Source of the DNA: Hymenopellis radicata
Lineage: Eukaryota; Basidiomycota; Agaricomycetes; Agaricales; Physalacriaceae
DNA length: 64,000 nt
NCBI GenBank assembly: GCA_015501595.1
Contig: JADNRX010000055.1
Coordinates: 62,001 to 126,000, forward strand
Reading direction: 5' to 3'
The number at the start of each line of letters is the position of its first letter. Position 1 is the stretch's first letter. The notes under the pieces were generated by a model. The model saw only the letters and a list, made by a program, of their open reading frames with translations, was not told the origin of the DNA and made no database searches. Below, piece after piece: positions 32,990 through 45,000 of this stretch. The translations under genes and the position numbers were made by a program.

Positions 32990-34561
32990 CTACACATTGT
33001 CCGTCTGTTCTCCAGCAGTTGCAACAGTGATCTCCTGGCCAGCTGAGAAACGTGAATCATCTTGATGAGAAATCTCGGTGATGTAGTGGACGGCAGCCTG
33101 GAAACTTGGAGACCTTGATATCAAGATACCCTCTTTTTGAACGGCATCCATATGACCGGCGACAGCCAAAAAATCAGCAGCAGAGAAACGGGGTTCCCCT
33201 GCCGCTTCCCACGCAAGGGCCAGCTGCTGGCGAATATCGGTCCAAGTCAAAGCACGCCAGCCAGGGACTCCTGTTCTCCAGGTGAAGAATTCTCGCCATT
33301 TAGGGGTGTCCTTATCATCATCATCAACCATCTCCTGCTCCGCCTGGGCGCCCCCGCCAGAGAAATCCCACTGGGGTGGCCGAGTCGTCTTCCAGCCCCC
33401 CCAGTCGATATATCTCTCGATTGCGATGCGACATTGCCGTCTGTGATTGAATGCGGAGCATAGCATGCGTAGATCGTTCTCCTCGAGGCTTGGCTTTTGC
33501 AGCCGGTGATACATAGTTACCAAACCCGCTTGGCTAACCAGCGTCTCCAGCAGCTGCGTTCCCGATGCTAGCAGTTCCTCAAGTCCAGGCATGGGCGGCG
33601 ATTGCTTGATTGCTCGACGAAAGGAGGCAATCCTGGTGCTTTGCGACGAAATGTGGCTTGTCGACAAAGTGGTCGGAATTGGAGGAGCTCTGTGTGACTG
33701 CCGGACCAACCTGAAGCGATTGAGAACTTCGCTGGCCAGCTGAGGGACAGGCAGAGGCCGCTGAGTTTGCCTGTCGGCTGTCGTCACGCCGTCGTAGCTG
33801 AAGCCGAGGTGTTTTTTCGTTTCATTGGCTTGGGCGGCACGTTGGTGGAGAGAGCGGTGTATCGAGTCACCAATCGGGGTTGGTTGGTCAAAATAGTGGA
33901 CAGGGAGTTCTGAGTTGGAGAAGTAGGGGAGAGGTATAATGGCATTTTGGTCTGCAGCCAATGTCGCGAAAGTAGTGAGTATGCTCACTCCGCCTCCATG
34001 ATAGTTCGAGTCTGACGCAACGAGGGAATCTGATTCCTCGTTCGACGCTGCGCCGACGTAGCCGTGCCAGGGAACCTTACCCTCCAGCCACTTGCCAGAG
34101 AAGCAAATGGTAGACCAGAGTATGGTCGTCGCATTATTACGGATTTGGTGAGCAACTTCCGATATTTTCAGAGGATGCCCGCCTATCATCACATCACCTT
34201 CTTCTACTCCGTGTGCCGCTATGAAAACGATGAGTTTGTCGGATGGTTTCATATGTGTGGTGATGCTAGAGATTTTGTGGAGGAACATATCTTTGAGCGT
34301 GGCGCCGTTTCTGTGAATGACGACGAAGGCATCGTTTGGAACAGGTACTTCTAGATGATCCGCCTTGTCATCGCCAAACTTGAAAAAACCGTCCTGGGAG
34401 CAGCCACTGAACTCCCGGAACGGAATGGTCGAAAATAGATGAACGACGGTAGCCGGATTCTCCACGAGAGCCGCAGCGACGGCAATCTCCGTCGCCATCC
34501 AGTCGTCTTCAATGGGGCTGCTGGCACCCAAAATCCCACAGAAATATAGGGTCCCGGTCAT
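32990..34561 (-). CDS. caspase-fold (clan CD-like) protein, intronless
   Basis: One open exon of 523 residues from ATG 34561-34559 (MTGTLYFCGILGASSPIEDD); an upstream in-frame ATG at 34672 would add 37 hydrophobic residues. The N-terminal ~220 residues look like a caspase/legumain fold. A hydrophobic strand ends in a candidate catalytic His: KLIVFIAAHGVEEGD (His about 117). A second strand ends in a candidate Cys: TILWSTICFSGKWLEG (Cys about 153), followed by GYVGAASNEESDSLV and an SNYHGGGVSILTTFATLA block as in other clan CD folds. The ~290-residue C-terminal part (LLASGTQLLETLVSQAGL, CRIAIERYIDWGGWKTTRPP) matches nothing I know. No adjoining NLR or repeat-domain gene. Lies between direct repeats, antiparallel to the Old Yellow Enzyme gene. 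The fold call is inference from motif spacing. Confidence 0.65.
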   Translation of the reverse strand: MTGTLYFCGILGASSPIEDDWMATEIAVAAALVENPATVVHLFSTIPFREFSGCSQDGFFKFGDDKADHLEVPVPNDAFVVIHRNGATLKDMFLHKISSITTHMKPSDKLIVFIAAHGVEEGDVMIGGHPLKISEVAHQIRNNATTILWSTICFSGKWLEGKVPWHGYVGAASNEESDSLVASDSNYHGGGVSILTTFATLAADQNAIIPLPYFSNSELPVHYFDQPTPIGDSIHRSLHQRAAQANETKKHLGFSYDGVTTADRQTQRPLPVPQLASEVLNRFRLVRQSHRAPPIPTTLSTSHISSQSTRIASFRRAIKQSPPMPGLEELLASGTQLLETLVSQAGLVTMYHRLQKPSLEENDLRMLCSAFNHRRQCRIAIERYIDWGGWKTTRPPQWDFSGGGAQAEQEMVDDDDKDTPKWREFFTWRTGVPGWRALTWTDIRQQLALAWEAAGEPRFSAADFLAVAGHMDAVQKEGILISRSPSFQAAVHYITEISHQDDSRFSAGQEITVATAGEQTDNV

Positions 34562-34871
34562 TTCGAGTTCTGAATTCTGATATATAAGAGTCAAGAAATA
34601 ACAACAACAGAGAAACCTACGAGGCGAGTTGCGCACGAAGCTGGAAAGGAGGGAGAAACAAGTGGGCGTCATTTGGTCGTCTTCAAGCTCTTATAATCGC
34701 AGCTTGGTCATTGTACGGGAGAAACAAGGTGAACACTTTGTAAACACTGAACAGGGGCTTGGAGCTCCAGCCAAAGCATGTGGAAAGACGGAAAAAGTGG
34801 CATGTGTCCTGCCGTCAAAACGGTGTCAGTTTGCTGGTATTCTTGTCGAATAATTCAGCGTTGCACTTAGA
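34562..34871. other. upstream region of the caspase-like gene
   Basis: About 310 bp between the caspase-like start and the second repeat copy. It includes the alternative upstream ATG (34672-34670) and should hold the gene's promoter. No other coding signal or motif seen. Confidence 0.35.
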
Positions 34872-35076
34872 ATGTCAAGACGATTTACGGATTCTGACGT
34901 GCCGCTAGAGGAGCAACGAAAGGGATACACAGACTACCCCACTGTAGATTCTTCATAGATGCACTGTACTGAGTGAACTATAAGTGTTAACATGTTCCTG
35001 GTGAGAATACATAGGTCTAAAATTACAACACGCAAAGTTCGAAACGTAAATAAGTAGCACGAAGTACATGGTCTAT
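34872..35076 (+). pseudogene. direct repeat, copy 2: truncated Old Yellow Enzyme 3' fragment
   Basis: Second copy of the segment at 32727-32936, 205 bp, same orientation. The coding part (34872-34958) still spells PLEEQRKGYTDYPT but has lost about six bases after TTTACGG, which breaks the frame, and nothing upstream of the last ~30 codons is present. It ends at GTCTAT, 2 bp before the POL1 stop codon, so it now forms the POL1 3' flank in antisense. A non-functional duplication scar. Confidence 0.88.
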
Positions 35077-35078
35077 TG

Positions 35079-38000
35079 TCATATCTTCATGAATGAGAAT
35101 ATCGAGCTCATCTCAACCCATCTTCGCCCGCACTGGTTCAGATACTTCTCCACGCAGGCTGTCATGGAATCCAAAAAGTCTGAATGCTTTGATACCAGGA
35201 CCTTGACTTCCTCCTCTGTAGATGACCCCGTGGAAGACTTTACCGCCCGTTCCCCGTCGAAGAGGGACATGTAGAAGCGGAGCTGGTCGTAGAGATGCGA
35301 ATCGGAGTACTGAAGATGTCTGTTAGAACTAGCTCCCATATCATAAAACGAGGACCTGCCTCGAATGCAACGCGCCCACCACAAGCTGTGCGACGACATC
35401 GACCCCCATAGACACCCATCATCCGCGTCCGGAAACCGCACGTCGGATCGTCGCAGACAGTCCATCCCTCGTAGAAGCGAGCGATGTGTTGCCGTATCTG
35501 GGTTTCCAATTGAACTTGCATACTGCATAGTGTGATCGGAGCATGACACTCGGACTTAGTGCATTGGAAACCGTGAGGTTGTACTATGGAATCCTATGGA
35601 AGAAACTTCAGCAACAGAGTGAATTGGGCCGAACGCAAACCTACCTTGCGCTCGTTGATCGCGCTGAAAGTGTTCGAATGGGAGCACTTCTGGCAGATCA
35701 CGGTGAATGGCGTCGCCTCTTTGAACCGCTCGGCATCCGAGGTCTGAGAGTCTAGAGAGGAGAAAGCACGCTCTTCCGAGAAACTACTGGTGGCAGTGAC
35801 TCTATACCGCGCGGGGTCCAAGCCTAGCAAACGAAGCCATCAGGAAACGAGGCTACTACTTGAAATATGACCTACCTAGACATTCCGCCAAGCGTGTACG
35901 TTCGGTGCCTTCGATTGGATCACAAAGCCGTTCTATTGGTGGTAGAATCTGGTTGGCAAGATAATACTCATAATCTGTTTACCATTGTGAGCTATCTGCA
36001 GACAAGTAATCCGTGAACCACTTACCGATCTTAAGGTCTGAGTCCGCTTTACGAAGATCGTCAGGATGGCGCGCACGATCGGCCAGACTGCTCTTCGTGG
36101 GCTCCTTAGAATCGGGCAGACAGAAAATGTAAGGGATAACATCTCCGCCTTTCGCGGCTTGACCCTTTGCGATCATTCGCCGTGCCACAGCCACATGAGG
36201 AAGCCCTTCACTCTTCGGATAGTCCCCAGGATTTTTACCCAGGCGCTGAGCACATTTGAGGACAAGTGAAGAGAGGGATGTGAGAAAACTCACCTTGAAG
36301 ACAATGAACTCGTCGAGTTTAATCTTCCCCTCTCGAATGTTTTGCCCAATTGTTGTTAAATACTCGTGAATCTCTTCGACGACGATTTCGGTAGGGTCAC
36401 CGGAGAGGATCTTATCCAGCACAAATCTACAGCCAGATCGATGGAGGCCCTCCAGATCAAAAGACTGATTACGCACTGGGAAACATTTTTCGACAAGACA
36501 CAATACTCTCGACGTTTCATATCGAGACCTTTGACCTCTATCGTTGTCTTTGTCCCCTCCTCGAACTTGATAGCCGCATATTTCTTCTTCTGCAGTAATA
36601 GTAGCCGCTGAAACACGCCGTCGAGGTCAATCTCTAGCAGTTTGTAGCACTTGTTCACGGCGTCTTTGAACTCCCTGGCAATCTTTAGAGCCTCCGATAA
36701 TTCAGTAACATTGGAGTTCACGAAGACAGAATCCGTGTCACCATAGACGACCTGCATCATACGAATAAGTCTTTTGATCGATGATTGTGAATAATGCGAC
36801 TTACATCTAGATTGAGGCTCTCGGCGAGTTCTCGTGTGTGCGTCAAGATTTCTCTACCCTTAAACGTTGTCAAGGCAGCCAAGGGTTTGGCGTAAAATCT
36901 GGAAGCCTCGAATCCCAGACAGCCGTACATACTGTTCGCGGTAAGTTTGAGCGCCTGCTGTTTGATGTCATATTGGAGACGTTCCGATGGGCTGGTTCTC
37001 TTGTCGTTCATCAAGGACTTGACTTGTCTGCGGCGCTGGACTAACGTCGAAATAAGGCGCGGGAGTACGCCCTGAGGAACACTGTTGCCGGGTGGTTCGG
37101 GAAGATTCTCTTCGTCAATCTAACAAACATGAATTTCAATAGTGTATACGCATCGAGGAAAACCTACCGGCGTGTCGTTGTCAATCGATTCAGCGGTCGT
37201 GAAGTCAATGTTGTACTCTTGAATGATGCTGGGGTACAGAGAGTTGAAATCCATGACCAAGATGAACTTGTCCCAAAGGCCACGCTTCGGTTCGAAGACC
37301 AAACCACCCTTGTACTTGTCTCGTTTCGATTTCGTATTCTTGTCTTCCTTCTTTATGATGTCATTGGCATACGTTCGGCCCCAGGCTTTGTCCGGACAGA
37401 TGTATTTCAGACGATGGAACTCGTGAAGTAAAATGTACTCGTTTCGTTCGGCACGACCACCGTTGAGGGTCTTGTTCCTATAATCAAGCGTGAGAGCAGC
37501 CTACGCAGGTAACACTTTTCATACCAGGAATTTCCAGCCAGATTGGTCAACTGCTTCGTCAAGGGCAAAATCTGAACTTTGGAAGCGATAGCCATTTGGT
37601 AGTGCGCATCAAGTTCACAATGTCGCACAAAGGTCAACAGCCTGTCCGGCCCGCTGACGGTGAAGTCGAAGTAGCTAGCGGTATCATCGGGGTCGATATC
37701 CTGTCGCTCGTTCTTTAAATGGGTCTTGCACATTTCCGTCAAAGACCAAGTGGTCGAAGAGATCATGCCCTATGACGCATATCATGATTCAAATTCAATA
37801 TTTTGGTTCCGGCCGTACCTTGGCAGCATCACTGGACAGATCACACAACAAGCGACCAGCCAAGAACTTTATGTTTGAGCCCTGCTTGCCGATGTTGGGC
37901 CATTTGGCGCGCCGGAAACGACCTATTCTTGACCAATGGCTGACTTTGAGCTCCTTCATCCTATGGACTAGAACGTCCAGAGATTCTCCGAGAAACTCGT

Positions 38001-40158
38001 GTCCAACAATGATGTCGGGATCGTTCTTATAGAAAGACTCTGAAGATACCTCAACGAGAGCTCAACGGGGAAAAGGCTTCATTACTCACGGAGTAAACTG
38101 CTAAGTAGCATACGTTCGTTGTTCACAGGAGATACACTTCCTCTCGTGCTAGACTGTGCTCTTGCCTCGAATTGTGGCGGGAACTTGCCGAGCGGCCGAA
38201 CGAGGGTTTGTACAGTGCAAGGCAACTGCTCAGGAGGCTTGGTGTCATCGATACCCACTGCCGTAATTTAGTTGCGCGAACAACGATGGAGAAATATGAC
38301 CACAAACTATTCTGCCAGGTTCTAGCCGTCACACAGACGACTTCCCTGGTGTTGTTCTCGTGGTTCACGATAGTCTTCACGCTTAAGCTAACCACAGTCA
38401 AGGGTGGGACTTCTTTGGGTGCAGTTGGATCAGAGTCGGGTATGGGATTGAAATCTTTAGGATCAGAGACCGTGAATTCAACTTTACACCAAGATATCTA
38501 GCCATGGAGGTCACCACAAAGTTTCGCGTAATGAACGTTGACTTACGCCTATATCGGAAGCGTTAGGGTTCTTGATTTGAATCCAACAGGGACCCATAAT
38601 TTTGCGTTTGATAACGAGGAGCTCAAAAGCACTAGCATTTGTGCCAAAAACTTTCTGGATCGTTCCGCTATACGCATTGCAGGCAATTTGTGATTCTAGC
38701 ATTTGGTTAGAATGATGCTGATATCGTCAAAAAGAATTCGCACGAGTAAAAGGATAAACCACTTTAAGCCAGTCCCGTTCGTCTCGGGGAACCTCGACCT
38801 CAGCGAACGCGTACTTGCGCTTGACAAATTTCGCCTTGAACCCTTTTATGCCATACTGTCTGCGGATACCGTCAAAGTCCTCCCGAACGCTTTCACGTGT
38901 CGGAACCTCGTCAGTGGCCACCAGTTCGTCATCATGGAGTTCAAGGCGGGTCTCGCGAGGAAGAACGAAGAGGTTGCGCTCAAGACCTTCCACCGTCACG
39001 CAGCATGACACCCACTGACCCGTGTTTCTGTCCTTGACCTTTCCGGTAAAGTACAGCTTTCCTTCAAGCTCGAGATAATCAAGCCAAAAGAACCGCAGCG
39101 ACCCATCATCTTCTAAGGCAGAGACGTCATTCGCGGAGGTAGAAGTTGACGTTGAAGTGGATCCTAATGTCTCTGGTTCGGCTACAGGGAGCGTCTCGTA
39201 TATCTTCATCCACCCGGGGACCGCGTCTGGGTCAGGCTTCTTGGGAGGTACGGCTTTATTGGCTGGAGCTGGTTGTTTGACGGTAGATTTAACGTCGGGT
39301 TCGTCGTCAATGTCGATGTCCGCTTCGAAGAAATCCATATCGACATCCGAATAGTCATCGACGATTTGTTCGACATCCGAGCTCCCATGCATGTCCATCT
39401 TTTCCAGTCGCGCAGCAGGTGAGGACAATCCTACGTCGGTTTTGATTTTCTTCGCTGGACTGAACATGAACTCGTCGGTGGGCGTGTCAAGGAAGGACTC
39501 GTCTCCAGGACCATCGGATGAAGACTCTGCGTAGGGGGTACGAGAGCGGTAAGGAGCTGGAGAGGAGCTATAGTCGTCGGATATGGAGGGTTTTCGTTTG
39601 CGCGATCGAGGAAGAGAGGGTACTGGCGCCGAATCCAAGTCACCAAGAAGATCAGCCAGGAAGCTGCTTTCATCTTCAGCCGTCTTCTTGGGGCGATACG
39701 CGTTCATAGATGGCGCTACGGGCGGCTGCACAGGCGCGCGGGACTTTGCCTTGGATTCTGTTTTGAGCGTCTTCTTGGATGCTGAAAATCGTGATTACGC
39801 GAAACAGGAACGTACAGGAGAGCAAACCTTTTTTCTTGTGCTTTCTATCGCGCTCGTCCTCCGATTCATAATCGTCTGCCTCTTCGAAATCATCCATGCC
39901 ATTGTCATTGTAGCCATCGACACCGTCGTCGACAACAAAGTCGTCTCTCTGCAGACGGCCTTTGACAATCTTCTTGTAGTTGTCCTCTGATACCTCGTCA
40001 TATATTTTCACGTCTTCTTCGTCCTGGAAAGACCGTCAGCCGCTGAACGCCCAGGCCTGTAGCACACTGACCTTGAATTGACGCGATCCACCCTGTCGAG
40101 TGCGCTTGAGCTCGGCTAAAGCATTCAATTTCTTCGACTTGGAATCGCGACTTGACAT
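35079..40158 (-). CDS. POL1: DNA polymerase alpha catalytic subunit
   Basis: Family B replicative polymerase that extends primase RNA. ATG 40158-40156 ([20 protein letters not shown]); acidic disordered N-terminus with a primase/Ctf4-type region. Then [20 protein letters not shown], and the polymerase palm: motif [20 protein letters not shown], motif [21 protein letters not shown], motif [27 protein letters not shown] and the thumb with [20 protein letters not shown] follow. The C-terminal metal site [20 protein letters not shown] with CRRTACGG binds Zn or Fe-S and the B subunit. Ends [13 protein letters not shown] 35081-35079. About 20 exons. An ACGCG core (MBF-type S-phase site) lies at 40196-40200, 38 bp upstream. 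MMS19, which supplies Fe-S clusters to such enzymes, is in the same window. Confidence 0.93.
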
Positions 40159-40384
40159 GGTGCGGTCGACGCCAGGCAAAGGGAAAGTGTGAGAAACGCG
40201 ACGTGACGCATCGTGTACGTGATGTGACTAATGCCGAAGTCTGCCGCTTTGATTTGATTTTGACCATTGACAGCACGGATCCGGTAACGACTTGCCAGCA
40301 CAAGCAGTTGCTCTACTAGTCACTCGAGCTCATCTGAGATCACCGCAGCGGTGTTACCTTTATAAAGCTTCATTCCCTTGCCTC

Positions 40385-41088
40385 ATGTTATCATTCCCCT
40401 CACAGTCCAGGTGGCAAACAGCCATGCTGGCAACAAAACTCTCCGCCAACAGCTATGCTGGCTTGAAGCTTGGAACCGCCAGTGCTATCACGCCGCGCAT
40501 ATTTCTCTCAGACTATTTTACAGCACGGATGAGAAGGTGCTCAATTCGCTCGGAATAACGCATGTTATTTCGATCATCGAGAAGGATCCCGACATTCCCA
40601 GCTGTATTCCAAATGATAATAAGATGTGGATATCATTGGGAGACACTCCAACTTCAAACATACTCGCTCATCTCGCCTCTACAACCAACTTCATCACAGA
40701 GGCACTGGGAAATCCGTCCAACAAAGTCCTTGTGCGTCCTCCCCGCACACGTTTCAGCACTCCATACTAATCCCGATACCAGGTTCACTGCTTCCAGGGT
40801 GTTAGTCGCAGTGCAACGGCGGTGATTGCATACTTCATCTCAACGGGTATGCCCGTCAATGATGCAGTCAAGTTCACCCAGTCGAAACGCGGGATCGTGC
40901 GGCCAAACATGGGCTTCATGAAACAATTGAACACCTTCGCGGAACAGTACTCGCATCTTCCGCCTCCCAAGCAGGACAATCTGTTCACCAGGAGTATCCG
41001 GAAGATGAAGATCAGTGACGGAATAGCTGCAAGGATACGGCAGTTGAAGTCTGGTAAGATATTGTACGCCTGGGAGGACATCTGTTAA
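40385..41088 (+). CDS. dual-specificity protein phosphatase (frame break near 40526)
   Basis: Cys-based phosphatase. The N-terminal exon (ATG 40385, or in-frame ATG 40424 MLATKLSANSYAGLKLGTAS) gives AITPRIFLSDYFTA, and the conserved LGITHVISIIEKDPD follows in a shifted frame. One base is missing at about 40521-40532 (CACGGATGAG, probably CACGGGATGAG). An intron after NPSNKVL joins VHCFQGVSRSATAVIAYFI, the P-loop HCxxGxSRS with catalytic Cys and Arg. Then KFTQSKRGIVRPNMGFMKQL, typical of small DUSPs. About 205 residues with an extra basic C-terminal tail. Substrate unknown. Divergent from POL1, 226 bp between starts. Confidence 0.82.
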
Positions 41089-41148
41089 CGTTCTTTCTCA
41101 CAGAGAATCAACACATACCATAGCATAGACCGTTAATTACTGTATGTC

Positions 41149-41956
41149 CTATAAATCTGGATTGAGATCCAAGTCGAGATCAAAGATTTGAGGTTGAGGC
41201 GCGCGCAAGTCCTGTCGATACGGATTGGCTCCAGCGCCCATGCGCTGATTGGCATCGGGTCCTTTGGGTGAGACAGTTGCGGCTGTAATAAACGTCAATA
41301 TCTTGTTCATGCTAGAATATAAATAACACACCTCTGACGGAATGAGTCTCCCCAGGCAAACCAAGTGGTGCTTCTGCATTGAGATGTCCGCGTCGCATCT
41401 TCTCCTCGTTGGGAAAAGGAGGAAAGAACAGAGGCGGAGGGGGTCCTGGGACGTTGCGGTCTGGCATGTTTGGAGGCGCCGACGTAAATGAACTGAGGCT
41501 CTGCGCGTATGCTAGAAGCTCGGGATACGGAATTGCACCTATTCAACGCGTTAAAATGTACCATTTGTCGTTGTAAACAAAAATATGCGCACCTTTCTTG
41601 GCGTTTTCAATGGATTTGACCCGCTCGTCTCCTTCCTCAATAATAGCCTCGAGTTCCCGTTTCTCGTTTTCCAAGTCGATGCATATTTCCCTCCAACGAC
41701 TATCCAAATCCAATATTTCGGCCTTTAGACGTTCTATTTTACGCTGTCTTATTTGATGTGCATGTGCCAAAGTCACTGCGGACGCCAAAGCCTGGTCGCA
41801 GGCGAGAAAAGCGGAAGCTGGTGGTGCTGGTGCCTGTGGAGGTTTCGTTGGCGGAGAGAGCGCCACGAATAGGGCCTGAGAGAGCGACTGAAGGTCTTGA
41901 AGAGGTCCAAGAAGAACAGTAGACATCGCGGCATTCAGGTCGCTCGCATGCGACAT
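41149..41956 (-). CDS. MED4: Mediator complex subunit 4
   Basis: Core middle-module subunit linking activators to RNA polymerase II. ATG 41956-41954 (MSHASDLNAAMSTVLLGPLQ). A coiled coil (RQRKIERLKAEILDLDSRWR, LENEKRELEAIIEEGDERVK) precedes the Med4 signature GAIPYPELLAYAQSLSSFTS. A Pro-rich segment (VPGPPPPLFFPPFPNEEKMR) and LNAEAPLGLPGETHSV complete it. Ends FDLDLDLNPDL. Three exons. Its ATG is only 54 bp from the ATG of the divergent CLC gene. Confidence 0.85.
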
Positions 41957-42010
41957 GGTGGTAAGAAGGACGGGGCCTTTACTCGGCTTCCGCTTTCTCT
42001 TTCGACGTCG

Positions 42011-45000
42011 ATGACACCTACTGACTACCATGAAGAGAACTATGAGCTCAACGCGGAAGGCCGCCTGGTCGACAGCCAACCTCACTACGCATCTAAATAC
42101 CAGGACGGGAGCTCGATAGATTGGCTGTATGAGGAGCTTGTCGAACGGGAACGGACTCATACTCAACGCTCGCAACGGGGTGTTCGCGGCTTGATTCTAC
42201 CATGGACAGACTCCGTTCAGAGATGGTTCATCATCATCGCGACAGGAATCGGAATTGGACTTGCAGGCGCGTGGTTGGATGTCCTCGTCAAATGGTTAGC
42301 CCTCACACAACATCTCCTTATATTCACCTATTCGTTGTTCCTCAGGTTGAGCGATCTACGAGAAGGACGATGCACGTACGGATTTTTCTACAACTCTGTA
42401 TCGTGTTGTAGTGGATTAGATCGTGAGTTCCTCTATCTCTACTCTTTGTTATATTGACATCTTGCATTCCCAGCTGGAGAGGTCTGCACACAATGGCAGA
42501 GTTGGAGTGAATTTCTAGGTGTCAGATTTATCTTCGCGCAATCTCTACTGCAGTCTTTCGTCTATGTGGCATTAGCTGTGCGCACGTCGCTTGTAGCATT
42601 AATGAGGTTATTCATTTATCACGCCTTAGGTTATATACTCTGGGAGCGCCGCAATCCTCGTCCAAGCTTGGGCGCCATAGTTCGTTCATCTATTGTTTGG
42701 TTTATGACTCCCGTTGATCGAATGTTGCAGCGCATTCCACACCGGAAGTATGTCTTCGTCCTTCTACATGAACGAGCACCTTCTGATACTTTGGCATAGT
42801 ACCCGAGATTAAGGCTGTATGAACGCATTTGGTCTTTGAGGGCTTTACTCATGACATACAGATTCTAGGCGGTTATGTCTTCGACGCATTCCTAACACCG
42901 TGGACACTTCTGATCAAAGCTCTTGGTTTGGCGTTGTCCGTAGCTTCAGGCCTTTCACTTGGAAAAGAAGTAAAGGCATTATTCCTATACGCAGGCCTGA
43001 ACTCACACTTGATTAGGGACCGTTAGTACACGTAGCATGTTGTATGGCTTTCCTCTTGTCGAGATTCTTCGAGCAATTCAGAACGAGCGAAGGTACGAAG
43101 CACCCTACTACTATGCCTACTAATACAACATTCTACCAGGCCAGAAGCGTAAGTTACTGGCCGCTGCAGCTGCTGCCGGTGTTTCTGTTGCTTTTGGCAG
43201 TCCGTTAGGTGGCGTGTTGTTTGGATTAGAGGGTTCGTGTTCTCTGGAGTCATCCCTCTCGTTGCTCAATCACCCCAGAGCTCGATACATTCGCTAGCGA
43301 ATCCGAGGTTATGTGGCGCGGCTTTGTCGCATCGGCTATTGCCGCAGTCGCCTTAGAATACGTTGATCCTTTTGGTACGGGGAAACTTGTACTTTTCCAG
43401 GTTCGTGTACACTACTACTCTGCAAAGCTAAAGCAAACCACACCGCCAGGTCACCAGTGTGTTCGATGACACGTGGAGAGCTTTCGAACTCGTAAGTTTT
43501 TATGCTCCAGGCTGTATGCCTTCCGTACAACTAATTATGACTCCAGATACCCTGGTTGGGTCTGGGCATACTTGGGGTGAGTTCGTCTGTTCTTGTGTTG
43601 TCAACAAATTCTCATATGTATCATAGGGCATTCTAGGACACTTCATGATCAAGTTGAACGTACAAATCGCCGTTTTCAGGAGAAACTCCTACTTGCATGA
43701 GTGGCCTGTGGTGGAGGTTGTAGGCGTGGCTGCATTGACATCAGCTATCAGTTACCTGGTGTGTACAATCGGCACTTCTCTGTATTGTTTTAACTCAAGC
43801 TCAACCAGATCGTCTTTGCAAGGTAATGTCCTACGTACATGAAATCGGTATGTTCTGGTCTAACGTCCTTTTCTAGAGTCCAAACAAGTGAACTGGTGGC
43901 CAACTTGTTCCAGGAATGCGATCCCACGAAAGGAGATTATCACGGCCTTTGCAAGTGAGTACATCGCACTTTGAGAGAATATGCAATGACAGTCTGTAGC
44001 CCAACAGCGATGTGGGAAAATGTCTTTCTTCTCATTCTCAGCGCTATTGTGAAATTTGGATTGACGGCCTGGACGTTTGGTATGATGGTATGTGTACTGA
44101 ATTATTTTGGGTAACCTTTCCGAGCGTCTGGAATAGATTCCTGCTGGAATATTTTTGCCCACCATTGCGATTGGAGCTTGTCTGGGTCGAGCTGTCGGAT
44201 TATTAGTGTACGTCAGGTAGCCTGCTTACATCGCTCTTGCTCATTGACTTAGGCAAGGACTATACAAGGCTTACCCGACTGCTTGGATATTCCTCTCTTG
44301 TCCGCCTGATCCATCCGTGCGTTGCATATCTCCCGGCTTCTACGCTGTCATTGGTGCTTCCGGTATGTTGGGAGGCGTAACGCGCATGACAAGTAAGCCG
44401 TCTCTGTCGACTTTCACTATTTAATTCTAATAACACGACCCTCCCAGTTTCACTCGTGGTGATCTTGTTTGAGGTACGTCTACTTCGTCTCTTGCCACTT
44501 GGATCTTGTTCACTATTTCATAGTTGACGGGTGCTCTTTCTCATGTATTGCCCATCATGATCTCTGTTATGACGGCGAAGTGGGTCGGGGATGCCTTTGG
44601 CAAGGATGGAATTTACCCTGCTTGGATCGCCCTACGTCAATACCCCTGGCTGCCTCCCACAGACTACCGCGATGAAGGCCAGACGGGAGCGCATATAATG
44701 AGGCCTGTGGATGATCTCACAGTCATCGAAGACGGACATTGCACACCTGCGGACCTTGGTACGTGTCCATTTGAAGGATATACGATTTGCTTAGCTTCGA
44801 AACAGATAATCTCTTGACTACTTGTCACTTCTACGGATTTCCTGTGGTTTCGCAAGGCGAACTTATGGGCTTTGTAACACGGGATCAGCTGAAACAGAGT
44901 ATAGGTAAGGCGAGTGTCAAAACCAGCATCGCAATCTAACGAGTACGTAGATAATGTCATCAGCGAGCAGCGCACTAGAGCTTGCGTATTTGCGCCAAGC

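Noticed and set aside
34562..34672. Longer start for the caspase-like gene (ATG at 34672) adding 37 residues
   Set aside because: The extension (hydrophobic, Cys-rich) precedes a strand that normally starts the fold; the ATG at 34561 gives a natural start. A signal peptide cannot be fully excluded.
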